A DNA stretch of 64,000 nucleotides, from NCBI RefSeq assembly GCF_016654015.1, contig NZ_JAEPWM010000002.1, positions 248,001 to 312,000 on the forward strand, given 5' to 3'. The notes beneath the pieces were generated by a model. That model ran no database searches and was not told the origin of the DNA. It saw nothing but the letters and a program-made list of their open reading frames with translations. This stretch comes from Ramlibacter ginsenosidimutans. Lineage in GTDB: Bacteria; Pseudomonadota; Gammaproteobacteria; Burkholderiales; Burkholderiaceae_C. Positions within the stretch are counted from its first letter, which is position 1, and each line of letters opens with the position of its first letter. Shown piece after piece: positions 21,348 to 30,185 of this stretch. A program made the translations under genes and the position numbers.

Positions 21348-22768
21348 GGCGTCCTCCACGATCCACCACCAGCGATGGCCTGCAGTGCGCTTCGGCTCGG
21401 GAACAGCGCATAGAGGGTGCCGCGTGTGTGCACGAAGTCCCGAAAGCCTTTCAGCACGATCGGCGCGGCGCGCTGCAGGGGGATGTGGAACGCCGCGTCC
21501 GCCCCGTCGTGATGTGCGGAGAGCGGGTCCTTCGCGCGCCCGGTGTTCTTCGGTCCCAGCGGGTTCTTCTCCAGCCATTCCGAGACGAGCAGCTCGAACT
21601 GTTCGTCGATGTGTGCGCAGAAGAAGACGCCGATCAGTCCGCGCTCGGCGCTCTCCGTCCCCGCCTGGTAGCGCGGTCCGTAGGGGATGCTGCGGCGGAA
21701 CAGCGGGCGTTGCACCGGCGGCATCAGCGGATCCTTGCGCGGGTTGGCCCGGCGGATGTGGGCGCCGAAGGGGCAGCCGAAGCCATCCTTGTCCTGGGTG
21801 AAGTCGAAATCCGGACCACCGGGGCTCCAGTCCGCTGGCTCCTCAAGGTCCTCCGGCTGGATCGGCGCGCCGCCGGGCCAGCGGCCACAGAGCTTCGCTT
21901 TCAAGTAGTCGGGTGTCACGAACCAGTAGCCGGTCCGGCCGTTCCACTCCTTGCACTGCGCGGCCAGGAAGTCGTTGAACGCCGCTTCGTCCTGCTCGAT
22001 CTGGCGCAGGACGCCGAAGGTTCCGTTGCGAACGAACTCCTCGAGCTCGCGCATGGTTCCATCGGCGGCCCAGACATTCGCCTCCTGGCTGTTCGGATAA
22101 CCGAGCAGAAGGTCTCCGGCTGGCAGCGCCACGCCCCGCTCCGTCGGCAGTTTCCCGTCGGGCGCGAAGATGCTCGGCTGGGTGAGGTTGTCGCGGAAAC
22201 CGAAGTGCACGAAGCGCTTCTCCCTGTCACCGCCCTCGAAGAGCTGCTCGCCGTCCGGCACGGCATCGCGGCTGCCCCAGCCGGCGAGCCCGGATGCGCC
22301 CTCCAGGTCGCGCAGGCTGCTCGTCGCGCGCTCCAGGGCCTGCGCGTCGGCTGCATTGATGGCGATCCACACGTGCGCGGCGTGAAGCTGGAACACGCTC
22401 TTCCACCGTTCGACCGCGCTCACGCCGGCGTCACCCAGGTAGCGCGCCCCGCGCAACGGTGCTCCTTCCGCGAACGCGGGAGACTTCTTCCTGAACAGGT
22501 CGAGGATCCTGTTCGGCGCCCCGAGCACGCGCAGTCCTTCGCAGGTGAAGCCGATGTTGACCCCTGCCACCTCGGGCCAACCCGTCTTCTTGCCGCCGAA
22601 GTCCAGCCAGTCCGACGCGTGGAGCTTCTCGAGGAACTTGCGCGCTTCGCCCGGCTTCGTCACCGTCAGCACCAGGTTGCGCATCGCCGCATAGCGTGCA
22701 CCGTATCCGGTGAGAGGCAGGCCTTGCGCCTCGTGCTCCAGTTCGGTGTCGGTGGGTGCGGCGCTCAT
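21344..22768 (-). CDS. DyP-family heme peroxidase (large type)
   Basis: 474 residues of the larger DyP class (fungal/actinobacterial style). The GXXDG motif is present as GFRDN (190-194): the distal Asp193 is kept, but the last Gly is Asn. The proximal heme block GCPFGAHIRRANPR (331-344) carries His337, and the conserved arginine lies in FRRSIPYG. No signal peptide. It overlaps the P450 gene upstream and the patatin gene downstream by four bases each, so the three enzymes are almost certainly made together. It has little resemblance in length or sequence to the small DyP at 438-1382. Confidence 0.86.
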   Translation of the reverse strand: MSAAPTDTELEHEAQGLPLTGYGARYAAMRNLVLTVTKPGEARKFLEKLHASDWLDFGGKKTGWPEVAGVNIGFTCEGLRVLGAPNRILDLFRKKSPAFAEGAPLRGARYLGDAGVSAVERWKSVFQLHAAHVWIAINAADAQALERATSSLRDLEGASGLAGWGSRDAVPDGEQLFEGGDREKRFVHFGFRDNLTQPSIFAPDGKLPTERGVALPAGDLLLGYPNSQEANVWAADGTMRELEEFVRNGTFGVLRQIEQDEAAFNDFLAAQCKEWNGRTGYWFVTPDYLKAKLCGRWPGGAPIQPEDLEEPADWSPGGPDFDFTQDKDGFGCPFGAHIRRANPRKDPLMPPVQRPLFRRSIPYGPRYQAGTESAERGLIGVFFCAHIDEQFELLVSEWLEKNPLGPKNTGRAKDPLSAHHDGADAAFHIPLQRAAPIVLKGFRDFVHTRGTLYALFPSRSALQAIAGGGSWRTP

Positions 22769-24492
22769 GTCTGGCCCAGCCCTGCGTTCTGGATGTCCGC
22801 CACGCCGGCGCCGGGATAGGCGCTGTAGAAATAGCCGCCCAGCGGAGCGTTGTTGTTCTTGCGGAGGAACTCGACGAACTCCCGGGGATGGTCGCGCACG
22901 GGCGTGGGCGGCGCGCCCTCGAGGAAACGGAACTGCTCGTTGAACAGCGGCACCTTCATCGCGAAGTGTTCGACGTAGGCATCGAAGTCGCCGTCGTACA
23001 CGGTGTACATGAACAGGTGCGTGTCCCCCTTGATGAGGCCGAACCACGCGAAGTGCACGTTGTTCGCTTCGGCCAGGGCGCGCTCGACGACCGGCGCGCC
23101 CACGCGCGTCAGCTCCTTCAGGATCAGGGCGTTCTGGGCGACCGGCTCCTTGATCTTCAGGGACAGGAACAAGGGCTGCTGGTTCATGCGCCGAGCGCGC
23201 GCATAACGCAGGGGAAAGGAGAGGCAGCCAGCTCCCCATTGCTTCACCAGCGGCTTGGGCCGGCCCGTGGCGGGATCGATCACACGGGCGAGCCCGGGCA
23301 GCCGCAACACCTGGCGAACGGTTTCGCGAACCAGTGGCAACGCGAGGTGGCGGCCGATGCAGCTGTGCATGTAGGGCGGCCCCGAGAGGTCTCCCCCGAA
23401 GACCAGGGACCAGTCGCAGGGCACGTCCGCGCCCAGGGCGAGCAGCAGTGTCGTTCCGGGTTCCAGCTCGCCGTCGATTCCCGTCACTCTCATCGGGGAA
23501 CGCGTCACCCGGGTGAGAAATGGCGCCGGCGGGCGCATCGAAAGGGCGAGGTCGACCAGTCCGTCCAGTTCCGCCCCGTCGTCACGCCTGGCGGCCCGGC
23601 CCGCCCGGTCGATGAGCAGCTCTCCTTGCCACATTTGCCGAAAGAACCAGTCCATCGTGTTCGCTACTGCCGACGCCACATTGCCGGCGGTCCCCGCGAT
23701 CAGGCCGAGGATGACGATCTTCTGCATCTCCGGGTCACCGGGGAAGGACTTCGCCAGCGCCCCGCTGGCGTTCCCGACGTGCACGTGCTCATCCCAGAAT
23801 TCGGGAAAGTCCTTGCCCTGTGCCGCATCCAGGGCGACCTGTTCCACCCGCTTCTTCCCTTCCGCGGTGGCCCGAGAATCCGGTGGCGGCAGGCCGTCGT
23901 TCTCCACGAAATGCCGGCCGATGATCTGGAAGGTCAGCCGCGTGTACGCCGCTTGCATGCCCTGCTCGAGGACGTAATAGGCTTTTGCTGGCATGCCGAA
24001 GAGGATCGACATCAGTCGCAGGGCGGCCTGTTCCGCCACGTCGCGCACCAGGTCGAACTCTCCCAGCCGTTCCGCCAGCACCATGGTCCGCGCCAGCGCT
24101 TCCTGGACGCAGGCATTGATCTGCGCTGGTGGGAACGCGAGCGCCTTTTCCGCTTTCTCGCGTTGGTCGCGATGCGCGGCAGGCGCGTCCACGCCCAGCA
24201 TGAACCTGCCGCCGCTATCGAGCTCGGAATAGGGCTTGACGCTGCCCTGCTGCAGCGCGAGCGCGATGTCCTGCCGGGCCGTCAGCAGGTACACGGTCTC
24301 GCTCGGCCAGCTCGCGTTGCTGCGCATGCGCAGCACGCTCTTGAACGCAAGCGCGGGGAATCCACGCGCCGCGAGGTCGCGGTACAGCGCCGCGCGTCGC
24401 ACGTCGTGCCGCAGCGACCGGAACAGCATCCGGTTCTGCGCCAGCGGGTTGCGCTCGTCCTCGATCCACTGGAGCCTGGACTTCTTCGCCAT
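22765..24492 (-). CDS. cytochrome P450 fused to an extra C-terminal domain
   Basis: 575 residues. Residues 1 to about 430 are a P450: the heme-thiolate loop SGPPYMHSCIGRHLA has Cys378 and the I helix is ILGLIAGTAGN (261-271). The acid-alcohol pair of oxygen-activating P450s (AGxDT/ET) is replaced by AGTAGN, and the K-helix ExxR reads LSMR. Such losses are known in P450s that use peroxides or rearrange hydroperoxides rather than O2. Residues about 436-575 form a separate domain (NNVHFAWFGLIKGDTHLFMY, YDGDFDAYVEHFA) related to uncharacterised domains often found near DyP peroxidases. The N-terminus is long and soluble. Confidence 0.82.
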   Translation of the reverse strand: MAKKSRLQWIEDERNPLAQNRMLFRSLRHDVRRAALYRDLAARGFPALAFKSVLRMRSNASWPSETVYLLTARQDIALALQQGSVKPYSELDSGGRFMLGVDAPAAHRDQREKAEKALAFPPAQINACVQEALARTMVLAERLGEFDLVRDVAEQAALRLMSILFGMPAKAYYVLEQGMQAAYTRLTFQIIGRHFVENDGLPPPDSRATAEGKKRVEQVALDAAQGKDFPEFWDEHVHVGNASGALAKSFPGDPEMQKIVILGLIAGTAGNVASAVANTMDWFFRQMWQGELLIDRAGRAARRDDGAELDGLVDLALSMRPPAPFLTRVTRSPMRVTGIDGELEPGTTLLLALGADVPCDWSLVFGGDLSGPPYMHSCIGRHLALPLVRETVRQVLRLPGLARVIDPATGRPKPLVKQWGAGCLSFPLRYARARRMNQQPLFLSLKIKEPVAQNALILKELTRVGAPVVERALAEANNVHFAWFGLIKGDTHLFMYTVYDGDFDAYVEHFAMKVPLFNEQFRFLEGAPPTPVRDHPREFVEFLRKNNNAPLGGYFYSAYPGAGVADIQNAGLGQT

Positions 24493-24532
24493 TCTTCGCT
24501 CTCCTCCACGGCGGTGCGCCGCCCGCGTCCAG

Positions 24533-27500
24533 CTAGCTTGTCGTCGCGCCCACCTTCATGCGTTCCCGCGCGGCGGTGATGTCGCGGGTGCCCTCGCCGC
24601 CCTCGATCGCGGTGCAGGCCTCCGCGAGCAGGGCGCGCGCCTGTTCGCCGCGGCCTTCGCGTTGCCAGAGGTCCGCCAGGTCGATGGCAGCGCGCAGTGC
24701 GAGCGAGCCGAGCTCGCGCGAGCGTGCGCACTGCAGCGCCTGCTGCATCCAGGTCTCGGCCTCGGCGCGGCGGTCCAGGCCGGCGCGCGCGGCACTCTGC
24801 AGGGTGAGGCGGCCGATCAGCCGATGCACTTCGGCCTCGTAGTAGCGCTCGCCCGTGCGGTTGACGATCGCCAGCGCCTGTTCCAGCAGCGCCAGGCCAT
24901 CTTCGGGGCGATGGTCGAGCGCGTGGCCTTCGGCGCGCATGGCCAGGTAGAAGGGCGTGGTGACCACGGCGCCCGAGGCCGTCCACGCTTCGTAGCCTTG
25001 CCGCATCTCGTCCACGCCCGCAGCGACATCGCCCAGTTCCGCGGCGATGCGCCCACGCATGATGCGCGCGTGCGCGAGCCACACGGTGAAGCCGTTCTCC
25101 TCGCAGATCTGCACCGCGCGTTCGGCCGAGACCAGGGCTTCGCGGTTTTCTCCACGGAAATGCAGCACGGCGGCACGGAACCCGTAGGCCTCGCCGAGGC
25201 TGAACTGGTGCCGGATGCTTTCGGCATGGGCCACGACTTCCATCACGCGCCTGCGGGCTTCGTCCGGCAAGCCGAGCTGCCACAGCGACCATGCGGAGTA
25301 GCACAGGCACATCACGCCCGGGTCCTGCACCGCTTCGGGCCGGTGCGCGAGGCGCATGTAGGCGGCGCGACAGGCATCCATCTCCTGCACGGCCCGCAGC
25401 ATGTCGCCCTGGTGCATGCGGATGTTCGCCAGCGCCCACTGGGTCTGGATGCGATGGATCGCAGCGCCGCCGACCTCGGCGCGCGCCGCCGCTTCCACCG
25501 CATGCGCGCGCGCCTTCTCGAAGTTCGCGCGCATGAAGTGGTAGGCCTCCAGCCCGAGCAGCACCCGCATCACCGCGCCTTCGTCGCCAAGCAAGGCCGC
25601 CAGCTCCCTGGCTCTCGCATACGCACGTTCGACACGGTCCGCGCCATAGCCCCGCGTCGCGATCAGCGGCCCCGCCAGCAGCAGCTGCAGGCGCAGCTCG
25701 AGCCGCAACAGGTCCTGGTCCTTCGGCATGCGCTGCAGCACCGCCAGCGCATTGCCCACATGGCTGATGGCCTCGGCGTGCGCCGAGCGTGCGGCGGCCT
25801 GGCGCGCAGCCGTCTCCCACTGGCGCAGCGCCTGCGCGTCCATCCCGGCCTCGGTGTAGTGGTAGGCCAGCAGCTCGGGGTGCCGTTGCGCCAGGCCGGA
25901 GAAACTTTCGGAGAGCACGTTCGCGATCACCTTGTGCAGGCGCACGCGGTCGCGTTCCAGCAGCGAGCCATAGGCGGCGTCCCGCATCAACTGGTGGCGG
26001 AAGGCGAACCGGGGGCCCGCCTCGTCCTCTCTGGCGACGAGCATGCCGGCGCGCACGAGCTCGGCGAGTCGTTCGGTGAGGTCCTGCGGCTCGAGCGGAG
26101 AGGCGGGGTGCTGCAGCACGGCGCGCAGCAAGGCGAGCGGAAACTCCCGGCCGATGGTGCCGCCCACCTGCGCCAGTTCCTTGCCGGGACCCAGCCGGTC
26201 GAGCCGTGCCGTCAGGAGGTCCAGCACCGTGCTCGGGACCGGCATGGTGGCGAGATCGGACGGCTCCTGTCCCGTGCTCAGGTCCAGCGCCATGCGGGTG
26301 GATTCCTCCAGGAACAACGGCACGCCGTCCGAACGGGCGGCGATCAATTGAAGCAGCTCCGGCGGCAGCCGTTGGCGGCCGCATGCACTCAGCACCATCG
26401 CTCGCGACAGTTCGGCGGACAGGCCGCGCAATTCGGTCTCGTACACGGCAAAGCGCGGGCGCCAGCGCAACTCCGCGTCCGTGCGCGCGGTGACACACAC
26501 GAGCACCGGCATCTCCCGTGCCGCGAACGTCAGGCGGTCGAGGAACTCCGCCGTCGAGGGGTCGAGCCAGTGGATGTCTTCCACGATCATGCAGCCGGGG
26601 CGCCCTCGCACGACCTGCAAGGCCAAGGCCACGAGCAGGTCGACCGTGAGCTGCCGCCGGCGCTCGGCGCTTTGCTCCAGGATCGGGTGCGGAGCGGCAA
26701 CGGGCAGCGAGAGAAGGTCGGCGAGCAGCGCCGTGGCTCCGTCCTCCAGTTCCCCGGTTCTCGTGACCATCGCGCGCAGGCGCGCGAGCATGGCTTCGGG
26801 ATCCTGGCCGGCGCCCAGCCAAAGCTCCTTGCGCAAGGCCTGGATCAAGGGATGGAACGCGCTGTTCGCGTGTTCCGGCGAACAGCGGGCTTCGAACACC
26901 ACGTGGCCGCCGTTGACGAGAATCTGCTTGAACTCGCGTACCAGCCGCGACTTGCCGATGCCGGCTTCGCCCAGCACCCGTGCGATGCGCAAGGACCCTT
27001 GCTGCGCTGCCGCCCAGTGTTCCTGCAACGCCTGCAGTTCGTTGCGCCGGCCCACGAAGGGCGTCACCGTCGGCAAGCGACCGGTGTCGGCCTGCTCGGC
27101 GGCCAGCGGCGCGGCTCCGAGCAGCCGGTGGCAGACCTGGGGCCCGTCGAATCCCTTCAGCAGGATGCCGTCTTCCAGCGGCTCGAACTGGAAGCGCTCC
27201 TTGACGATGCGGCGCGTGGATTCGCCGACCACCACCGTGCCGGGCGTTGCAACCGACTGCAAGCGCGCCGCGAGGTGGATCGCGGGGCCCACCGGCTGTC
27301 CCTCCCGCACCACGACCTGGCCTGTGCACACGCCGATGCGGATGCCCAGGCCGAGCGCCTGCACCGCGTCCACGAGCTCGAGACTGGCATGCAGGGCCTG
27401 GGCCGCTGCGTCTTCGCGTGCGACCGGCGTGCCGAAGTAGCACATCGCCCCGTCGTCGCCCTGGAAGTCGTCGGGACTGCCTCCGCGCGAGCGCAGGATC

Positions 27501-28633
27501 TCGTCACAGCGCTCGTGGTACTGCGCGAGCAGCTCGCTGTACCGCTCCGCCCCCAGCTTGCCCATCAGCCGTGTGGAGCCGGCGAGGTCGATGGAGACGA
27601 TCGTCACCTGCCGGACGTTGTCGACGGGCGCGCGCACTTCGTTCAGCACGAAACTGCCGTCGCCGTGGAGCTCCGGCCGCAGCAGTGCCAGCGCGGCAGC
27701 GCCGTCCTGCTGGCGGAACGAGGCGCGCGAAGCGCGCACGGCTTCGGCCGCGGTGGCGCCGCGCAGGAAGGCCGTGTACACGTCGCGCAGGAAGCCGTGG
27801 GGCCGTGCGCCGCGCGCGGCGTGGCAGGTGAGCAGGTTGAGCCCGAGCCTGCAAGCAGCCACTGCGACGGCGGCGTTCGCGGCCGCGGCAAGCGCTTGCG
27901 TCGGTGCCTGCGCCTGCGAGATGAGCAGGCGCGGAGGCGAAGCGAGCGACGCGATCGCGCTCAGGTCCAGCGGTTCGTCCTGTCGCCACCAGAGCACGGA
28001 TCCGCCCGCGGCTGGCCGGCCATCCACCGGCCCCACGTAGTGCACGACCGCGTGGGAACCGATGAGCCGCAGCAGCTCCGGCCTGGGCAGGTCGCTCGCC
28101 TGCACCACGCTGACGGCGAGACCGCCCAGGCTGCGCAGCGATGCACTCAACGGCGCGGCGGCCGCGTCCGCCTCGTCATCGCAGCCCTCGACCACCAGAA
28201 CCTTCAGCACGCCGCGGTCGAGCGGCCGATCCGTGGCACGCACACGGGCGGGCTCCGCAGTGATGCGCCGGCAGACCTGGAACTTCTCGCCCAGCCAGTC
28301 CTTTCCATCCCACAGCAGCTCCCAGGGCACCCAGGCCAGGGACGGATCGAGCTGCAGGTTCAGGCAGCCGCCGGGGAGCTCGCGCAGCAAGCGCACGATC
28401 CCTTCGGGCAGCAGCTTGCTCAGCAGCAGCGTCGGAACGGGCACCTCGGGCGTCGCGCCGCCGTCGAGGGCGCGCCGGATCCGGGCGAGTTCTGCCGCGT
28501 CGAGCTGCAGCGTCTCCATGCGGGCCAGCAGGCCGAGATCGGTGAGCACGGCGGCCAGGCCGTCGCGCTGCGCCAGGAGCGTCAGGTGAATGGCCGCGCC
28601 CTCACTGCTGGGAGTGGATGCTGGCGTATCCAT
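24533..28633 (-). CDS. giant sensor: CHAT-like, class III cyclase, AAA ATPase, TPR
   Basis: 1366 residues. Order seen: a CHAT-like region (about 95-310) with HAVVHYVG but no Cys at the usual site and Pro instead of the second His, so probably inactive as a protease; a class III nucleotide cyclase domain (341-490) with metal aspartates in SIDLAGS (Asp349) and GDDGAM (Asp394), Arg457 kept but the usual Asn replaced by His453 (AIHLAARL); a STAND/AAA ATPase with P-loop GEAGIGKS (555-562) and Walker B MIVEDIHWL (682-690); then helical TPR-like repeats to the end. Start ATG 28633 was chosen where the non-homologous low-complexity lead ends. It is 40 bases upstream of the P450 gene, so it may sense and control that cluster. 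Confidence 0.8.
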   Translation of the reverse strand: MDTPASTPSSEGAAIHLTLLAQRDGLAAVLTDLGLLARMETLQLDAAELARIRRALDGGATPEVPVPTLLLSKLLPEGIVRLLRELPGGCLNLQLDPSLAWVPWELLWDGKDWLGEKFQVCRRITAEPARVRATDRPLDRGVLKVLVVEGCDDEADAAAAPLSASLRSLGGLAVSVVQASDLPRPELLRLIGSHAVVHYVGPVDGRPAAGGSVLWWRQDEPLDLSAIASLASPPRLLISQAQAPTQALAAAANAAVAVAACRLGLNLLTCHAARGARPHGFLRDVYTAFLRGATAAEAVRASRASFRQQDGAAALALLRPELHGDGSFVLNEVRAPVDNVRQVTIVSIDLAGSTRLMGKLGAERYSELLAQYHERCDEILRSRGGSPDDFQGDDGAMCYFGTPVAREDAAAQALHASLELVDAVQALGLGIRIGVCTGQVVVREGQPVGPAIHLAARLQSVATPGTVVVGESTRRIVKERFQFEPLEDGILLKGFDGPQVCHRLLGAAPLAAEQADTGRLPTVTPFVGRRNELQALQEHWAAAQQGSLRIARVLGEAGIGKSRLVREFKQILVNGGHVVFEARCSPEHANSAFHPLIQALRKELWLGAGQDPEAMLARLRAMVTRTGELEDGATALLADLLSLPVAAPHPILEQSAERRRQLTVDLLVALALQVVRGRPGCMIVEDIHWLDPSTAEFLDRLTFAAREMPVLVCVTARTDAELRWRPRFAVYETELRGLSAELSRAMVLSACGRQRLPPELLQLIAARSDGVPLFLEESTRMALDLSTGQEPSDLATMPVPSTVLDLLTARLDRLGPGKELAQVGGTIGREFPLALLRAVLQHPASPLEPQDLTERLAELVRAGMLVAREDEAGPRFAFRHQLMRDAAYGSLLERDRVRLHKVIANVLSESFSGLAQRHPELLAYHYTEAGMDAQALRQWETAARQAAARSAHAEAISHVGNALAVLQRMPKDQDLLRLELRLQLLLAGPLIATRGYGADRVERAYARARELAALLGDEGAVMRVLLGLEAYHFMRANFEKARAHAVEAAARAEVGGAAIHRIQTQWALANIRMHQGDMLRAVQEMDACRAAYMRLAHRPEAVQDPGVMCLCYSAWSLWQLGLPDEARRRVMEVVAHAESIRHQFSLGEAYGFRAAVLHFRGENREALVSAERAVQICEENGFTVWLAHARIMRGRIAAELGDVAAGVDEMRQGYEAWTASGAVVTTPFYLAMRAEGHALDHRPEDGLALLEQALAIVNRTGERYYEAEVHRLIGRLTLQSAARAGLDRRAEAETWMQQALQCARSRELGSLALRAAIDLADLWQREGRGEQARALLAEACTAIEGGEGTRDITAARERMKVGATTS

Positions 28634-28853
28634 GGCGCGTGGGAGTGGGGCGAGCGATGTCGACGGGCGTATGGTTCGCGCGCGTCGCCCCGCTGTCAAC
28701 AACCAATCGAGGGATGCGGCTCGCGGCGAAGCGGCCTGGGTTCGTCCCACTTGGACCAAGGGCCGATAGGCTGCGCATGCTCGTCGGCGTACTGTGGCCG
28801 TGAGCGTGGCGCGGGCACGGTGCCGGCGCGCGCTCCGATGCAGGAGAACCAAG
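28634..28853. promoter_or_regulatory. divergent promoter region, sensor/porin
   Basis: 220 bases between the sensor gene (minus) and the porin gene (plus). CAGGAGA at 28841-28847 is the porin ribosome-binding site. No clear -35/-10 pair or operator was recognised. It must carry promoters for both directions, including the whole sensor-P450-peroxidase-patatin run. Confidence 0.5.
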
Positions 28854-29942
28854 ATGAAGAAATGCTTGATGGCCCTGGCTGTCCTGGGCTGCGCGGGCGG
28901 AGCGGGCGCGCAAGTCGCAGGCACCGGCGCGGGCGAGGTCACCAGCAGCAGTGTCACGCTGTTCGGGGTGGTGGACCTCGCGGTGGCGTATGGCCACGGC
29001 AGCGAGAACAATCTCAGCCGCCTGGTGAGCGGCGCCAACACCGTCTCGCGTCTGGGCTTCCGGGGCGTGGAGGACCTGGGCGGCGGCCTCGGTGCCGGCT
29101 TCTGGCTCGAGTCGGGCCTGAACGTCGACGACGGCACGGGTTCGGGCAGCAACACTAACAACCAGCCGTCCGGGGCCACCAGCAGCGGCGCCCTCACGTT
29201 CGGCCGGCGGGCCACTGCCAGCCTGATGGGGACCTGGGGCGAGATCCGCCTCGGTCGCGACTATGTGGCGACCTTCCGCAACCGCGACCAGACGGACCCC
29301 TTCACCACCAACGGCGTTGGCGCGTCGCTGCCGTATGCGATCTCGATCATCGGTGTCACCGAGACGCGGGCCTCGAACATGATCGGCTACTTCCTGCCGG
29401 CCGCGGCGCTCGGCGGATTCTTCGGCGAAGCGCAGTACTACATGGGCGAGAACACGTCGGGCAGCGACGGCAACGGGTGGCAGGCGCGGCTCGGGTACGC
29501 CAACAAGGTGTGGGGCGTGGCCGGGGCCTACGGCCTGACCAAGTACGCGCAGACCGCCACCACCGGCGACAACAAGGCGTGGAACATCGGCGGCCACTGG
29601 AACTTCGGCTGGGCCAACCTCATGGCGGGATGGTTCGAGGACGAGGTGGAGCGCACGAGCACCCTCAAGGGCACGGGCTACATCCTCGGTGCGGTGATCC
29701 CGATCCGTGTCGACCAGCTGAAGATCTCGTACTCTTCATACAAGACCGACGACGTGGGTGACCCGCGGACCCAGAAGCTGGCCGTGGGCTACGTCTACAA
29801 CCTGTCCAAGAGGACGGCGGCCTATGGCACCTATGCGCACGTGCAGAACCACGGTTCGGCGGCAGTGGGCCTCAATGGTTCGCTCACCGGTCCGGGCAAG
29901 AACTCCGACGGCTTCGACCTCGGCCTGAAGCACAGCTTCTGA
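28854..29942 (+). CDS. outer-membrane porin, Burkholderiales type
   Basis: 362 residues with a cleavable signal peptide (MKKCLMALAVLGCAGGAGAQ) and the trimeric-porin beginning VTLFGVVDLAVAYG, the SRLGFRGVEDLGGGLGAGFWLE block, and a C-terminal Phe (LGLKHSF) needed for BAM recognition. General diffusion pore of the Gram-negative porin family. ATG 28854 follows a good ribosome site. It diverges from the sensor gene and is followed 54 bases later by the second initiator tRNA. A role in passing the substrate of the neighbouring cluster is possible but not shown. Confidence 0.93.
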   Translation: MKKCLMALAVLGCAGGAGAQVAGTGAGEVTSSSVTLFGVVDLAVAYGHGSENNLSRLVSGANTVSRLGFRGVEDLGGGLGAGFWLESGLNVDDGTGSGSNTNNQPSGATSSGALTFGRRATASLMGTWGEIRLGRDYVATFRNRDQTDPFTTNGVGASLPYAISIIGVTETRASNMIGYFLPAAALGGFFGEAQYYMGENTSGSDGNGWQARLGYANKVWGVAGAYGLTKYAQTATTGDNKAWNIGGHWNFGWANLMAGWFEDEVERTSTLKGTGYILGAVIPIRVDQLKISYSSYKTDDVGDPRTQKLAVGYVYNLSKRTAAYGTYAHVQNHGSAAVGLNGSLTGPGKNSDGFDLGLKHSF

Positions 29943-29995
29943 GGCGCTTTCCCGCGCGCGCAAGTGCGCCGGATCGGTTATGATCTCCCTTCTGA

Positions 29996-30072
<77 letters not shown>

Positions 30073-30079
30073 ATACGAA

Positions 30080-30110
30080 GACCCGCCGGGAACACCCGGC
30101 GGGTCTTTTT
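30080..30110 (+). terminator. intrinsic terminator after tRNA copy 2
   Basis: A perfect 11-bp stem (30080-30090 with 30095-30105, loop AACA) followed by a T5 run. Confidence 0.93.
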
Positions 30111-30130
30111 CTTTGGGGCGCGACGCGAAT

Positions 30131-30158
30131 GAAAAGAAAAGCGGCCCATGAGGCCGCT
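30131..30158 (-). terminator. intrinsic terminator of the small exported protein gene
   Basis: Read on the minus strand, AGCGGCC and GGCCGCT (30140-30146 and 30152-30158) form a 7-bp stem followed by TTTCTTTTC. Confidence 0.75.
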
Positions 30159-30185
30159 GAGCGTCTAGCGGTCAGGGACTGACGC

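Noticed and set aside
21348..21578. N-terminal extension of the patatin protein into the peroxidase gene.
   Set aside because: The extra 77 residues overlap a well-defined peroxidase end in another frame and look like low-complexity shadow; ATG at 21347 overlapping the stop is better.
24236..29158. A 1640-codon open frame on the plus strand across the sensor gene.
   Set aside because: It is the mirror of the minus-strand sensor and P450 genes in a GC-rich sequence; the translation shows no domains, whereas the minus strand has clear P-loop, cyclase and P450 motifs.
28634..29215. Upstream extension of the sensor protein by 194 residues.
   Set aside because: It would run over the divergent porin gene and promoter; its composition is typical of a shadow frame.
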